Shown one piece after another: positions 9,669 through 18,236 of a stretch of DNA of 64,000 nt. The translations under genes were made by a program, and so were the position numbers. The stretch is taken from contig JANQMJ010000020.1 of NCBI GenBank assembly GCA_028280115.1, forward strand, positions 1 through 64,000. Direction: 5' to 3'. The notes beneath the pieces are model-generated. The model was not told the DNA's origin. It searched no databases and saw only the letters and a program-made list of their open reading frames with translations. How positions within the stretch are numbered: position 1 is the first letter of the stretch; each line of letters opens with the position of its first letter. Source of the stretch: Parvularculaceae bacterium. Lineage in GTDB: Bacteria > Pseudomonadota > Alphaproteobacteria > Caulobacterales > Parvularculaceae.

Positions 9669-10580
9669 TTACAACAACGGACTACGATCACGCGCTTTGT
9701 CAAAATACATGCTCCACCAATTGCCGTTGCAAAGTTCTCGTAAGCGGTCAGCATTTGGCTCTGCACGGCCGCTGCTAAGGTCTTTCAAGAACTGCAGGGT
9801 ATCTTTCAAATTGCGAATATTGTGTTCGCCTGAAGGATAAAGCGGACCAGATTCATCATAATATTCAATTATAATATCGTAACCGCGCTGAAAATCATCC
9901 AGCCCTTCCTGAAAACGACCGAGCTTTGCTTTCGCGCAGCCTCTTACCCTATAGGCGCTTCCGTAATCCGGTTGCGCTTTCATTCCCTCATCCAGCGCGC
10001 TTATGGCAAGCTCGAACTCTCCCATCCGCGAATATGTCAGCGCCATATGATAGTTAGGCGGCATCAACGGCTCTGGGCGCCATATGTCGATGACGGTTTG
10101 AAGTGATTTAAGCGCGCCTTCATAGTCGCCAAGTCGTTTCTGCAGTCCCCCTTTTCTTACAAGCGACCACACTGGTTTGTCGTATTCAAATGGCCGCATT
10201 CTCTCGAAATCGGCAAAAGCCTCAGGGTATGCGCCGAGATACGCATAAACGGTGCCTCGTTGGCGATAATAGAATGGCTCCTCGGGATTAAGGCCTATCG
10301 CCGCAGCATAATCCTGTAAGGCGTCGAACAGCGCCTCGTCTCCGGCGTTTGTGGCGTAGGCCAAGTCGTGCTTTGCTTCTGCGCGACCAAAATAGGCGTT
10401 CGCTAATTTTGCTTCGTCTAGACGGTTTGCATTGATAGCGGATGTGTACGCTTTAATTGCTTCCTCATATTGATAATTATTTCTTTTGTAGTTTCCGAGA
10501 TAATAGTTGAAGTGAGGCCAAAACCACCAACCGCCAAACCAAATAAGGGCAATTAGCAGCAGCCATAGATTGCGACGCAT
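9669..10580 (-). CDS. Membrane-anchored TPR-repeat protein
   Basis: A 303-residue protein with one N-terminal transmembrane helix (RRNLWLLLIALIWFGGWWF) and then at least four tetratricopeptide-like repeats, seen in segments such as YEEAIKAYTSAI, YPEAFADFERM, YEGALKSLQTVI and FELAISALDEGM. The repeats probably face the periplasm and bind protein partners. I chose the ATG at 10580 because the only longer start is a TTG; a G-rich stretch precedes the ATG. The gene looks more AT-rich than its neighbours. No specific function can be assigned. Confidence 0.8.
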   Translation of the reverse strand: MRRNLWLLLIALIWFGGWWFWPHFNYYLGNYKRNNYQYEEAIKAYTSAINANRLDEAKLANAYFGRAEAKHDLAYATNAGDEALFDALQDYAAAIGLNPEEPFYYRQRGTVYAYLGAYPEAFADFERMRPFEYDKPVWSLVRKGGLQKRLGDYEGALKSLQTVIDIWRPEPLMPPNYHMALTYSRMGEFELAISALDEGMKAQPDYGSAYRVRGCAKAKLGRFQEGLDDFQRGYDIIIEYYDESGPLYPSGEHNIRNLKDTLQFLKDLSSGRAEPNADRLRELCNGNWWSMYFDKARDRSPLL

Positions 10581-10617
10581 GCGCCCCCCGAATATTACAG
10601 CCTGACTGTAGCTCAAT

Positions 10618-12234
10618 TTACGCCTTTAGCATATCCGCAGCTTTTTCTGCGATCATGATGGTCGGCGCGTTGGTGTTGCCGGAAATGAGCAGCGGCATGA
10701 CCGAGGCGTCGACGACGCGCATGCCTTCAACGCCTCGAACCCGCAACTCAGGATCGAGCACGGCGTCGTCGTCCGAGCCCATACGGCAGGTTCCGACCGG
10801 ATGATAAATCGTATCGGATCGCGCGCGAATGTCGGCTTCGAGCGCCGCGTCGTCAGCATCGTCTTCGAGATAGAGCCGCTTGCCTTTGACATCCTTGAAC
10901 GCCGGCGCGGCGAATATGCGCTCGATAATGCGCGCGCCCTTGATCAGGCGTCGTAGATCATCTTCGTCCTCCAGAAAGTTTGGATCGATGGCCGGCGCGG
11001 CGAGAGGATCGGCCGAGGCGAGCGTTACGGTTCCCCGGCTTTTCGGCCGCAGCACGCAGACGTGACAGGAAAGCCCGCCGCCGAGATGTTTCTTGCGCCC
11101 GTGATCGTCGACCAACGCGGGCAGGAAGTGAAGCTGGACATCGGGTTCCGCCTCACTTGGATCGGTTTTTAAAAACCCGCCGCATTCGGCAAGGTTGGTC
11201 GTCAGCGGTCCTTCGCCGCGCTTGCGGTACGCGAAAAACGCCGGAAAGAACCGCGCCATCATGGCGAAGTGAAAACCGATCGTGTCATTTGAGGGCGACC
11301 GGTAAAGGGCGGTCCAGTCCAAATGGTCCTGCAAATTGCGCCCGACGCCGGGCGCGTCGGCGATAACGTCAACGCCATGGGCGCGCAGGTGGTCGCCGGG
11401 CCCCACGCCCGACAGCATCAAAAGTTGCGGCGACTGAAACGCGCCGCTGCAAAGGATGACTTCGCCCCTGGCGGCGACGGATGAACGTGCGCCTTGATGG
11501 AGAAAATCGACCCCGACTGCGCGCTTGCCGTTGAATGTCGCGCGCGTTGCATGCGCGTCGGTGATGACGGTGAGATTGGGCCGGTCTTTCGCCGGATGCA
11601 GATACGCCGCCGCAGCGGAACAGCGCCGGCCGTTGCGCTGGGTCACTTGGTAATAGCCCATGCCCTCCTGGGCGGCGCCGTTAAAATCGTCATTGGCGAC
11701 GAGTTGCAGCTCGGCGGCCGCTTCAAGAAAAATATCCGAGAGCGGATTTTTAAACCGCAAATCGGAGACGCTCAGCGGTCCGCCCGTTGCGTGATAGGCG
11801 TCGGCCCCGCGCTGATTGTCCTCGGCTTTTTTGAAGTAAGGCAGCACGTCGTCCCACGCCCAACCGGTTGCGCCCTGGCCGGCCCAGCGGTCGTAATCGG
11901 CTTTCGTGCCGCGGATATAGATCATGGCGTTGATCGAACTCGACCCGCCGAGCACGCGGCCGCGCGGCTGATGGCCTTGCCGGCCATTGAGATGTTTTTG
12001 CGGGACGGTCGCAAAGCGCCAGTTGGTCGGCGTGTTTGCGCCCATAAAGGCAAAGCCCATGGGCGCGTAAATCAGCGGATCGCGATCGGCCGGACCGGCC
12101 TCAAGGAGACAGACGCGAACGCTTGGATCCTCGCTCAGACGGGCGGCGAGAACGCAGCCCGCCGAACCGGCGCCGACGATGACATAATCGAACTCGCCGA
12201 GATGGTCGTTCACGCCTTCGTCTCTTGCCGGCAT
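10618..12234 (-). CDS. GMC-family FAD-dependent alcohol/choline dehydrogenase
   Basis: A 538-residue GMC oxidoreductase with the FAD-binding motif [16 protein letters not shown] near residue 18, the GMC signature [14 protein letters not shown], and the C-terminal catalytic His/Asn region ([11 protein letters not shown] and [16 protein letters not shown]). It resembles BetA and the aliphatic alcohol dehydrogenase AlkJ. It starts 2 bp after the stop of the upstream aldehyde dehydrogenase gene, so both are in one operon and probably oxidise an alcohol to the aldehyde and then the acid. The substrate (choline versus aliphatic or aromatic alcohol) cannot be decided; a non-choline alcohol is favoured because the partner is not of the BetB type. 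Confidence 0.9.
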   Translation of the reverse strand: MPARDEGVNDHLGEFDYVIVGAGSAGCVLAARLSEDPSVRVCLLEAGPADRDPLIYAPMGFAFMGANTPTNWRFATVPQKHLNGRQGHQPRGRVLGGSSSINAMIYIRGTKADYDRWAGQGATGWAWDDVLPYFKKAEDNQRGADAYHATGGPLSVSDLRFKNPLSDIFLEAAAELQLVANDDFNGAAQEGMGYYQVTQRNGRRCSAAAAYLHPAKDRPNLTVITDAHATRATFNGKRAVGVDFLHQGARSSVAARGEVILCSGAFQSPQLLMLSGVGPGDHLRAHGVDVIADAPGVGRNLQDHLDWTALYRSPSNDTIGFHFAMMARFFPAFFAYRKRGEGPLTTNLAECGGFLKTDPSEAEPDVQLHFLPALVDDHGRKKHLGGGLSCHVCVLRPKSRGTVTLASADPLAAPAIDPNFLEDEDDLRRLIKGARIIERIFAAPAFKDVKGKRLYLEDDADDAALEADIRARSDTIYHPVGTCRMGSDDDAVLDPELRVRGVEGMRVVDASVMPLLISGNTNAPTIMIAEKAADMLKA

Positions 12235-12236
12235 GG

Positions 12237-13685
12237 CTAGAGGATTTTCCGGATCAAGGAGAGCGCCTTGTCGGTGTTTTTCGAATAGGGCGGCCGCAGC
12301 ATGGCGCCGCCGGCAAAACGGCTCTGATAGAATACGGGCTTCATGTGGGAAAACGTTTCAAAGCCGGCTTCGCCGTGATAGGCGCCGACGCCGCTTTTGC
12401 CGACGCCGCCGAAAGGCAGGTTTTCCTGTGCCACATGCCACAGCACGTCATTGACCGTAACGCCGCCTGAAACGGTTTTCTGCAGAACCCGGTCGCGCGC
12501 GTCCTGATCGGACCCGTACCAGTAAAGCGCCAGCGGCCGCTCGCCGGCGTTCACCTGGGCGATCGCGTCGTCGGCGCTTTCAACCGACAAGAGCGGCAGG
12601 ACCGGGCCGAAGATTTCTTCCTTCATGACATCGGCGTCGCGGGGCGGATCGATTAACAGCGTCAGCGGCAGCTTGCGCTGGGGGTGAAGGGCGTTGGCCG
12701 AGCCCACGTCAATGATCTTGACGCCGCGGTCGCGCGCGTCGTCGATCAGCGCCTTTAGGCGCGCGAAGTGTCGGTCCGAAATGATCGACGTATAATCCGT
12801 CGTCGTGTCGATCTGGGGATAGAGCGCGCGGGCGCTGTCCGCGATCGCCTGGGCGACGGCTTCGGTTTTCGCTTTCGGCGCCAACACGTAATCGGGCGCG
12901 ACACATGTCTGGCCCGCATTGAACATCTTTCCGTAGGCGATGGATTGCGCGGCCTTGTCGATGTCGGCGCTGTCGTCGATGATCGCGGGCGACTTGCCGC
13001 CCAGTTCCAGCGTGACGGGGGTTAGGTTTTTCGCCGCCGCCATGGCGACGCGCGTTCCTACGGCGGTCGAGCCGGTGAACAGAAGATGATCGAACGGCGT
13101 TTCCGCGAACGCCTCGCCGGCGTCGACGCCGCCCGTGACGACGGCGAATTCGGTTTCGTCGAACGTCTCGGCGACGGCCGCGGCGAGTTCTTCGCTTGTG
13201 TGGGGCGTGAGTTCGCTGGGTTTGATCATCACCCGGTTGCCGGCGGCGAGGGCGGCGATGGCGGGCGACAGCGCCAGCTGAACGGGATAATTCCACGGCG
13301 AAATGATTCCCGCCACGCCAAGCGGCTGCGGTTCGACTCGGCTTTTTGCGGGCATCAGGTGGAGCGGCGTCGCCACGCCGCGCGGCTGCATCCATTTGCG
13401 CAGATGTCGTTTCGCATGGCGCGCGCTTGCCCGCGTGATGATGATTTCCGCAATGACGGTTTCATAGCGCGAGCGCTCGCCGAAATCGGCGTTGATCGCC
13501 GTCGCGAGACGATCCTGATTGGCGTCGATCAGGGCGACGATCTTGTCGAGCGCGGCGACGCGCTGGTCATAGGATGGGAACGGATTTTCCCCATACGCTT
13601 TCTTTTGCAGCGCAAAGATGCGTTCGATCGCACGGACGCTGTCCGACGGTTCGGCGTTGACATTGCGGGCGGTGTCGGCGGGCAT
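12237..13685 (-). CDS. Aldehyde dehydrogenase, coniferyl-aldehyde dehydrogenase-like
   Basis: A 482-residue NAD(P)-dependent aldehyde dehydrogenase of the class 3/fatty- and coniferyl-aldehyde branch. It has the catalytic glutamate in TLELGGKSP, the catalytic cysteine in [10 protein letters not shown], the cofactor segment SPWNYP and a long hydrophobic-basic C-terminal tail as in membrane-associated class 3 enzymes. It is the first gene of a two-gene operon with the GMC dehydrogenase. Short alkyl, fatty or phenylpropanoid aldehydes are all possible substrates. Confidence 0.9.
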   Translation of the reverse strand: MPADTARNVNAEPSDSVRAIERIFALQKKAYGENPFPSYDQRVAALDKIVALIDANQDRLATAINADFGERSRYETVIAEIIITRASARHAKRHLRKWMQPRGVATPLHLMPAKSRVEPQPLGVAGIISPWNYPVQLALSPAIAALAAGNRVMIKPSELTPHTSEELAAAVAETFDETEFAVVTGGVDAGEAFAETPFDHLLFTGSTAVGTRVAMAAAKNLTPVTLELGGKSPAIIDDSADIDKAAQSIAYGKMFNAGQTCVAPDYVLAPKAKTEAVAQAIADSARALYPQIDTTTDYTSIISDRHFARLKALIDDARDRGVKIIDVGSANALHPQRKLPLTLLIDPPRDADVMKEEIFGPVLPLLSVESADDAIAQVNAGERPLALYWYGSDQDARDRVLQKTVSGGVTVNDVLWHVAQENLPFGGVGKSGVGAYHGEAGFETFSHMKPVFYQSRFAGGAMLRPPYSKNTDKALSLIRKIL

Positions 13686-13803
13686 GAGGTCCTCTGATTG
13701 TGCTTTCGAATGTGATCAATGGCGGCGTGGAAGTCCACATCCTTTGGCGCCCCGCGCGCTGAACGATCGTCTTTCCTTAGGCTGGCTTGCCGAGCCGAAG
13801 TCT

Positions 13804-13834
13804 GCCCGCCTTCGCCCTTTGGGCTTCGGCGGGC
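13804..13834. repeat. Imperfect inverted repeat between aldehyde dehydrogenase and tRNA-Ala
   Basis: GCCCGCC at 13804-13810 pairs with GGCGGGC at 13828-13834, with an inner GC-rich stem interrupted by a 4x4 mismatch. It lies in the roughly 200-bp spacer upstream of the aldehyde dehydrogenase operon and downstream of the minus-strand tRNA-Ala. It has no U-run, so it is not a classic intrinsic terminator. Confidence 0.4.
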
Positions 13835-13892
13835 ACTGCTTCGCCTATATCGTCTCCGCGCGGCTGCGCCACGCGAAGCCGAAGGCGAAGCG

Positions 13893-13968
13893 TGGTGGAG
13901 CTGAGGGGAATCGAACCCCTGACCTCTACATTGCGAACGTAGCGCTCTCCCAACTGAGCTACAGCCCC
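13893..13968 (-). tRNA. tRNA-Ala (anticodon CGC)
   Basis: A 76-nt tRNA on the minus strand. The acceptor arm GGGGCTG pairs with CAGCTCC (one G-U), followed by A and an encoded CCA. The D-arm has AGCTCAGTTGGGAGAGC; the anticodon stem CTACG/TGTAG encloses loop TTCGCAA with anticodon CGC; the T-arm has GTTCGATTC. It decodes GCG, a common alanine codon in this GC-rich genome. Confidence 0.95.
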
Positions 13969-14102
13969 GATGCGCGGCGCCGCCCCCTATATGGATATTG
14001 GGGCGGCGTTGGGAAGCGGGGTCTTACGGCTTCGCCGCGGCGCCTGTCAATCTCGGGAACGAGCGGTTAAACTGCGCCGCGTCAACCAGGGAGCGCGCGC
14101 CT

Positions 14103-14498
14103 ATGTTTCTTGCTTTCCTTGCCGTCATGGCGATGTCTAGCCGTTCGGAGATCCCGCCCGAGGCGTGGAACTGCTCAAACCAGATCGAGGTCTGGTGCAC
14201 CGTTGATTCCTGTGACGCCAAGGCGGCGGACGAAACCACGCCCATGGCGGTTTCGGCGCATCGCGACGGCGAGTTTTCGGTATGCGCCTATACCGGCTGT
14301 TGGGAAGGCCGCGCCGCGCCGGTCGAAGCGCTGGGCCGGCGCTTGTGGGCCGCCGACGATGTCGCGTTTTCGTCCAATGAGAGTTTCACGGCGAATATCT
14401 CCTTGCTGATCATCGAAGGCGAAGGCGTTGGCTTTGTTCGCGTCGGCGGCATCGCAACGCCGCTATTATGCGCCCGCGCTGAGTCGGGCGGTCCATAA
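14103..14498 (+). CDS. Small exported hypothetical protein
   Basis: A 131-residue protein starting at the ATG at 14103 after CAGGGAGCG. The N-terminus is short and hydrophobic (MFLAFLAVMAMSS), a probable signal peptide. The mature part has several cysteines (WNCSNQ, VWCTVDSC, VCAYTGCWEG, LLCARA), suggesting disulfides in the periplasm. I do not recognise a named family. It lies just before the YggT gene on the same strand. Confidence 0.7.
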   Translation: MFLAFLAVMAMSSRSEIPPEAWNCSNQIEVWCTVDSCDAKAADETTPMAVSAHRDGEFSVCAYTGCWEGRAAPVEALGRRLWAADDVAFSSNESFTANISLLIIEGEGVGFVRVGGIATPLLCARAESGGP

Positions 14499-14564
14499 GC
14501 GCCGGTTGCGCTTTGGCGCAACTGGCCTTAAGTGCAGTGGACCCCCGAAAGGAGCGCCGCGCCG

Positions 14565-14864
14565 ATGATCCCGATGCCGGTCTTTACGTTGATCGATGCG
14601 ATTTTGCAGCTGTATATTTTCATCGTCTTCGCCATGGTGATCATGTCATGGCTGATCGGCTTCAACGTCATCAACCGTCATAACCGTTTCGTCGACGCCG
14701 TCTGGCGCACGCTTATGGCGCTGACCGAACCCGTGCTGCGGCCGATCCGCGGAGCGCTTCCTTCGATGGGCGGCATCGACATTTCGCCGCTGATCCTGCT
14801 GCTGGGAATATTCTTCCTTCGCGAGATGAATTTGTGGGTCGCTGCGCGCATCGCAATCCAGTAA
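14565..14864 (+). CDS. YggT family integral membrane protein
   Basis: A 99-residue membrane protein with two hydrophobic segments (LYIFIVFAMVIMSWLIGF and the C-terminal ISPLILLLGIFFL) and the family pattern LTEPVLRPIRGALP between them. YggT proteins are linked to membrane and cell-division functions, with no defined reaction. The ATG at 14565 is chosen because AAAGGAG lies upstream of it; a longer GTG start at 14532 would place that site inside the coding region. In most Alphaproteobacteria this gene is followed by a DUF167 gene; here only a remnant follows. Confidence 0.9.
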   Translation: MIPMPVFTLIDAILQLYIFIVFAMVIMSWLIGFNVINRHNRFVDAVWRTLMALTEPVLRPIRGALPSMGGIDISPLILLLGIFFLREMNLWVAARIAIQ

Positions 14865-14877
14865 CCAAGACGACGGA

Positions 14878-14985
14878 TTGACCGTACAACAATCATTCTG
14901 CGTAATAACGGAAGACGGCGTTCGACTGTTTGCTCGCGCAATACCCGGCGCCAAGCGCGATGAAATCGTCGGCTCCTGGCGCGTT
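14878..14985 (+). pseudogene. Truncated DUF167 (YggU-like) remnant
   Basis: Starting 13 bp after the YggT stop, a TTG-initiated frame encodes about 36 residues that fit the N-terminal strand-helix of DUF167 proteins (EDGVRLFARAIPGAKRDEI, compare the family pattern of xVRLxPxAxxDxI). The similarity then ends abruptly, and the frame runs into unrelated sequence that overlaps the next gene. The GKAN and C-terminal parts of the roughly 100-residue family are absent. The position is exactly where an intact DUF167 gene is normally found. Confidence 0.55.
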
Positions 14986-15040
14986 GAATCCGGGGGCGGC
15001 GCAAACCATCTACATCCGGTCGCATCAGATGGATTTGAGC

Positions 15041-15589
15041 ATGATAACCGTTCGCAAAACCAAAATCGCGATATTAGCCGCAACCGCGCTGACCGGCGCC
15101 GCGGCGACTCTGGCGCCGGCCCAGGCCGGCGATGTCGACCAGGTGGCCTATCCGGCCGCGATTGAAGCCCCGGCGGTCGCCCACGCCGCCGATCCCGTCG
15201 ATCAGCAAAATCAGACCCCGGCGAAGCGCTTCTTTTTGATCGCCCTTGGCGCCGGCGCGCTGGCGGGACTGATCAAGCTTCTGGGCCCCAGCAAGATCCT
15301 ACGCGCCGCGGGCGAAGGCGCGGCCGCCGCGGCCAGGGTTTCCGGCCGGGCGGCGGCGAGCGCCGGAAAGGCGGTTTTCAGCGTCGCCCGCAAGCCGTTG
15401 CGGTTTCTGGGCCTGTCGGCAGGTCTGGGCCTGTTCGCCCTGACCGGCGTGTGGATCTACGATATCGAATGGCTCGGCGGCATGATCGCCGGCGGGGCGC
15501 TGGCCGGGCTGGCGGTTTATGCGACCCTGACGCTGCGCGCGGCCCTTCGTCCCGCGGCGCCTGACTGCGCCGTTTCCGAAACGCGGTGA
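15041..15589 (+). CDS. Exported/membrane hypothetical protein
   Basis: A 182-residue protein with a clear signal peptide (ITVRKTKIAILAATALTG then APAQAGD). A hydrophobic segment follows in FFLIALGAGALAGLIKLL, then an alanine/arginine-rich stretch and a C-terminal pair of hydrophobic segments (FLGLSAGLGLFALTGVWIY and GMIAGGALAGLAVYATL). It is a predicted inner-membrane protein with no recognised family. The start could also be the ATG at 15029; neither has a strong Shine-Dalgarno sequence. It lies over the deleted end of the DUF167 remnant, so its 5' border may have formed during that rearrangement. Confidence 0.6.
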   Translation: MITVRKTKIAILAATALTGAAATLAPAQAGDVDQVAYPAAIEAPAVAHAADPVDQQNQTPAKRFFLIALGAGALAGLIKLLGPSKILRAAGEGAAAAARVSGRAAASAGKAVFSVARKPLRFLGLSAGLGLFALTGVWIYDIEWLGGMIAGGALAGLAVYATLTLRAALRPAAPDCAVSETR

Positions 15590-15599
15590 ACGGGAATTA

Positions 15600-15772
15600 A
15601 CTATAGAATTCAGGTAATTAGGCCATGTTGCCCAGATGCGGTCTTATTTTAGCCGCATTCAATCCCTAGAAAGTTGAGAACAGCAGCAGGGAAGATCCTC
15701 CCTTCCGATTGTCCCTCCAAATCCCTTGCACAATTTAACTTTTCGCCCCGCCCTTTCGGCGGGGCTTTTTCT
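15600..15772 (+). ncRNA. Candidate small RNA ending at an intrinsic terminator
   Basis: The spacer before rpe contains a hairpin with stem ATGCGG/CCGCAT and then a hairpin GGAAG/CTTCC whose loop carries UCCUCC, an anti-Shine-Dalgarno sequence. A second CCUCC lies downstream, and the whole ends in the strong terminator at 15745-15770. Loops with C/U-rich anti-SD motifs are known in alphaproteobacterial regulatory RNAs. The 5' end is not defined and I cannot assign a known RNA family, so this could instead be the 3' UTR of the preceding gene. Confidence 0.35.
15745..15770 (+). terminator. Intrinsic terminator upstream of rpe
   Basis: A perfect 8-bp stem GCCCCGCC/GGCGGGGC with a 5-nt loop is followed directly by five T residues. 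It would end transcripts from the preceding membrane-protein gene or small RNA before rpe. Confidence 0.85.
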
Positions 15773-15852
15773 TGCCGGTCCCGGCGGTTGCGCCGGGGTT
15801 TTTCAAGCTTGGCTTGTTGCGCTGAAACTGCGCATCACGATAGGTCTCCTTC

Positions 15853-16515
15853 ATGAGCCGCGTGCGTATCGCTCCGTCCATTCTCGCTGCAGATTTCGCC
15901 CGTCTGGGCGAGGAAATCGCCGCTGTTGCGGCGGCTGGCGCTGATTTCATTCATATCGACGTCATGGACGGGCATTTCGTGCCCAATCTGACCATCGGTC
16001 CGGCGGTGGTCAAAGCGTTGCGCAAGACGACGGATCTGCCCTTTGACGTTCATCTCATGATCGCGCCGGTCGATCCCTATATCGAAGCCTTTGCGGACGC
16101 CGGCGCGGACATTTTGACCGTGCATCCCGAAGCCGGCCCGCATCTGCATCGCACGGTTCAGGCGATCCGCGCCGCCGGGGTCAAGCCCGGCGCGGCGGTC
16201 AACCCGGCAACGCCGGTGAGCGCCGTTGAGACGATTCTCGACGAACTCGATCTGGTGCTGGTCATGTCGGTCAATCCCGGCTTCGGCGGTCAGAAGTTCA
16301 TCGCTTCGCAACTCGCCAAGATCAAAGCGCTCAGAGCGATGATCGACGCGACCGGCAAAAAGATCATGCTTGAGGTCGACGGCGGCGTCGATCCGGAAAC
16401 CGCGCCGGACGTCATTGCCGCCGGCGCCGATGTGCTGGTCGCCGGCTCTGCGGTGTTCAAAGGCGGCGCGCAATCATACGCAGCGAACATCGCCGCGTTG
16501 CGGGCGGGGAATTGA
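15853..16515 (+). CDS. rpe: Ribulose-phosphate 3-epimerase
   Basis: A 220-residue TIM-barrel epimerase interconverting ribulose-5-phosphate and xylulose-5-phosphate in the pentose phosphate pathway. Diagnostic motifs are [10 protein letters not shown] at the start, the metal/catalytic segment [17 protein letters not shown], and the phosphate-binding VNPGFGGQ and EVDGGV. Length is normal. It is followed after 3 bp by the heparinase-like gene on the same strand. Confidence 0.97.
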   Translation: MSRVRIAPSILAADFARLGEEIAAVAAAGADFIHIDVMDGHFVPNLTIGPAVVKALRKTTDLPFDVHLMIAPVDPYIEAFADAGADILTVHPEAGPHLHRTVQAIRAAGVKPGAAVNPATPVSAVETILDELDLVLVMSVNPGFGGQKFIASQLAKIKALRAMIDATGKKIMLEVDGGVDPETAPDVIAAGADVLVAGSAVFKGGAQSYAANIAALRAGN

Positions 16516-16518
16516 TCC

Positions 16519-18168
16519 ATGGCCGGGGCGATGAAGCGACAGGAACAGGTTGCGCGCGCCGGTCCGCGAGACGTGATCGCCAGGGTGCAAAAAGCCTGGG
16601 GCGAAAGTCCGTTCTATCAGGCGCGGCTCAAAGGTCCGGCCCCGGACCGTTTATTGTTCCAGCCGGCCGATCCGTTCACGCCCGACAAGGAATTTGCGCA
16701 CTCTTTTGCGCGCGGCCGGTTAGCGTTCGGCGACGCCTTGCTCGATTGCGAAGGCGAACTCGGGCGCATCTGGGATCTGGTTGAGCCCGACGGGCCGATG
16801 AATGCGTTTGTGCAGGAGTTTTCCTGGCTGCGCCATCTCGAGGCGCTGGGCGAGGACGGCCAGACCATCGCCCGAACGCTGATGAAAGCCTGGCTTGACC
16901 GCTATGAAAAATGGTCCTCGGAGGCGTGGAATCCCTATTTCGTGTCCGAACGCCTGGTGCAGCTTTGCGCTCATGCGCCGCTCTTGCTGGCCCGCGCCGA
17001 TGCGCTGTGGCGCAGCCGGGTGCTCGCGTCCATGGCGCGTCAGACGCGCCATCTCGCCCATACGGCGCACCGGGCCGAGACCGGTTTCGACAGGCTGATG
17101 ACGGCGCTCGGTCTTTGCGTCGCCGGCTATTGTCTGCCGGGCTGCGAGGGGCCGGCCGAGCGCGGTCTTGAAATGGCGCGCCGCGAATTGCGTTTGCAGT
17201 TGCGCGCCGACGGCGGTCATGTGAGCCGCAATCCGTCGCGCCAACTCAGGCTTTCCGTGCGCCTCCAGACCGTGCTCCAGGGCATCGAATCGCGCGGCTT
17301 TCAGGCGCCGGGCTTTTTGCGGCACACGGTGATGCGGGCGTCGGCGATGACCGCGTTTTTCCGCTGCGCCGATGGCAAGCTCGCAGTGTTCAACGGCGGT
17401 TATGAAGATGACGGCCGCGCCGTCCTGGCGATCCACGACGCCATCGATCCGGAAAGCGCGCCGACCGGTTTCGCCCGGCATTCGGGCTATCATAAGCTGA
17501 CCACGGGACGCGCGCTGGTCATCGCGGACACCGGCGATGATAGCGGCCCGCGACGTTTCCGCAGCGCCGGATCGATCCATTTTTCCTCAGGGCGCAGCCG
17601 GCTCATCGTCAATTGCGGCAGCGGCGGTCACCGCGCGCCGGCGTGGCGCAAGGCGCTCGAAAAGCGCGGCGCCCATTCGGTTCTGTCATTCGACGACGCT
17701 AACGCGCCTTCATTCGGCGCCATCTCTCATCGCCGGGCCGAAGACGCCAAAGGCCAGCTTCTCGAATTTGAACGCCAGCTCTTGAACGGGCAGGGCGCGG
17801 ACGGGCGTTATGTACGCCGGCTCTATCTGGCGGCCGGCGGCGGCGACTTGCGCGGCGAGGAGCTGCTTGAAGGGCTGGCGCGGGAAGGGCTTAAGGCGGC
17901 TGTCTGGCGATTTCATCTCCATCCCAGCGTGCGCGCCTCGCTCGCCCGCGACCGCCGTTCGGTCATCTTGTTGCTGCCGAACAAGGAAGGCTGGCGCTTT
18001 AAATCGAACGCCGCCGCGCTCAACCTTGAAAAAAGCGCTTACTGCGGCGCCGGCGGCGCGCCGGTAGCGGCTGAACAAATTGTCATGAAAGCGGCCAATA
18101 TCGCCCAGCGCGGCGAGTCCGGCGCGGTTACGGCGCGCTGGGCGCTGCGCCGGCTCGACGCGGTGTGA
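16519..18168 (+). CDS. Heparinase II/III family protein
   Basis: A 549-residue protein with an alpha-helical N-terminal half (tryptophan-rich segments such as WLDRYEKWSSEAWNPY) and a beta-rich C-terminal heparinase II/III-like domain from roughly residue 330 (SGYHKLTTGRALVIADTG, STGGHRAP-like GSGGHRAPAWRKAL). Family members are polysaccharide lyases or related folds. In Alphaproteobacteria an orthologue is commonly found next to purH, with unknown substrate, perhaps a cell-wall or capsular glycan. No signal peptide is evident. It probably forms a transcription unit with rpe. Confidence 0.85.
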   Translation: MAGAMKRQEQVARAGPRDVIARVQKAWGESPFYQARLKGPAPDRLLFQPADPFTPDKEFAHSFARGRLAFGDALLDCEGELGRIWDLVEPDGPMNAFVQEFSWLRHLEALGEDGQTIARTLMKAWLDRYEKWSSEAWNPYFVSERLVQLCAHAPLLLARADALWRSRVLASMARQTRHLAHTAHRAETGFDRLMTALGLCVAGYCLPGCEGPAERGLEMARRELRLQLRADGGHVSRNPSRQLRLSVRLQTVLQGIESRGFQAPGFLRHTVMRASAMTAFFRCADGKLAVFNGGYEDDGRAVLAIHDAIDPESAPTGFARHSGYHKLTTGRALVIADTGDDSGPRRFRSAGSIHFSSGRSRLIVNCGSGGHRAPAWRKALEKRGAHSVLSFDDANAPSFGAISHRRAEDAKGQLLEFERQLLNGQGADGRYVRRLYLAAGGGDLRGEELLEGLAREGLKAAVWRFHLHPSVRASLARDRRSVILLLPNKEGWRFKSNAAALNLEKSAYCGAGGAPVAAEQIVMKAANIAQRGESGAVTARWALRRLDAV

Positions 18169-18236
18169 GGCGCTGCGCTTTGCGAAACGCCGGCTTTTGG
18201 GCTAATGGCGGTGCAAGTGGATAGGGCGAAGAGTTT

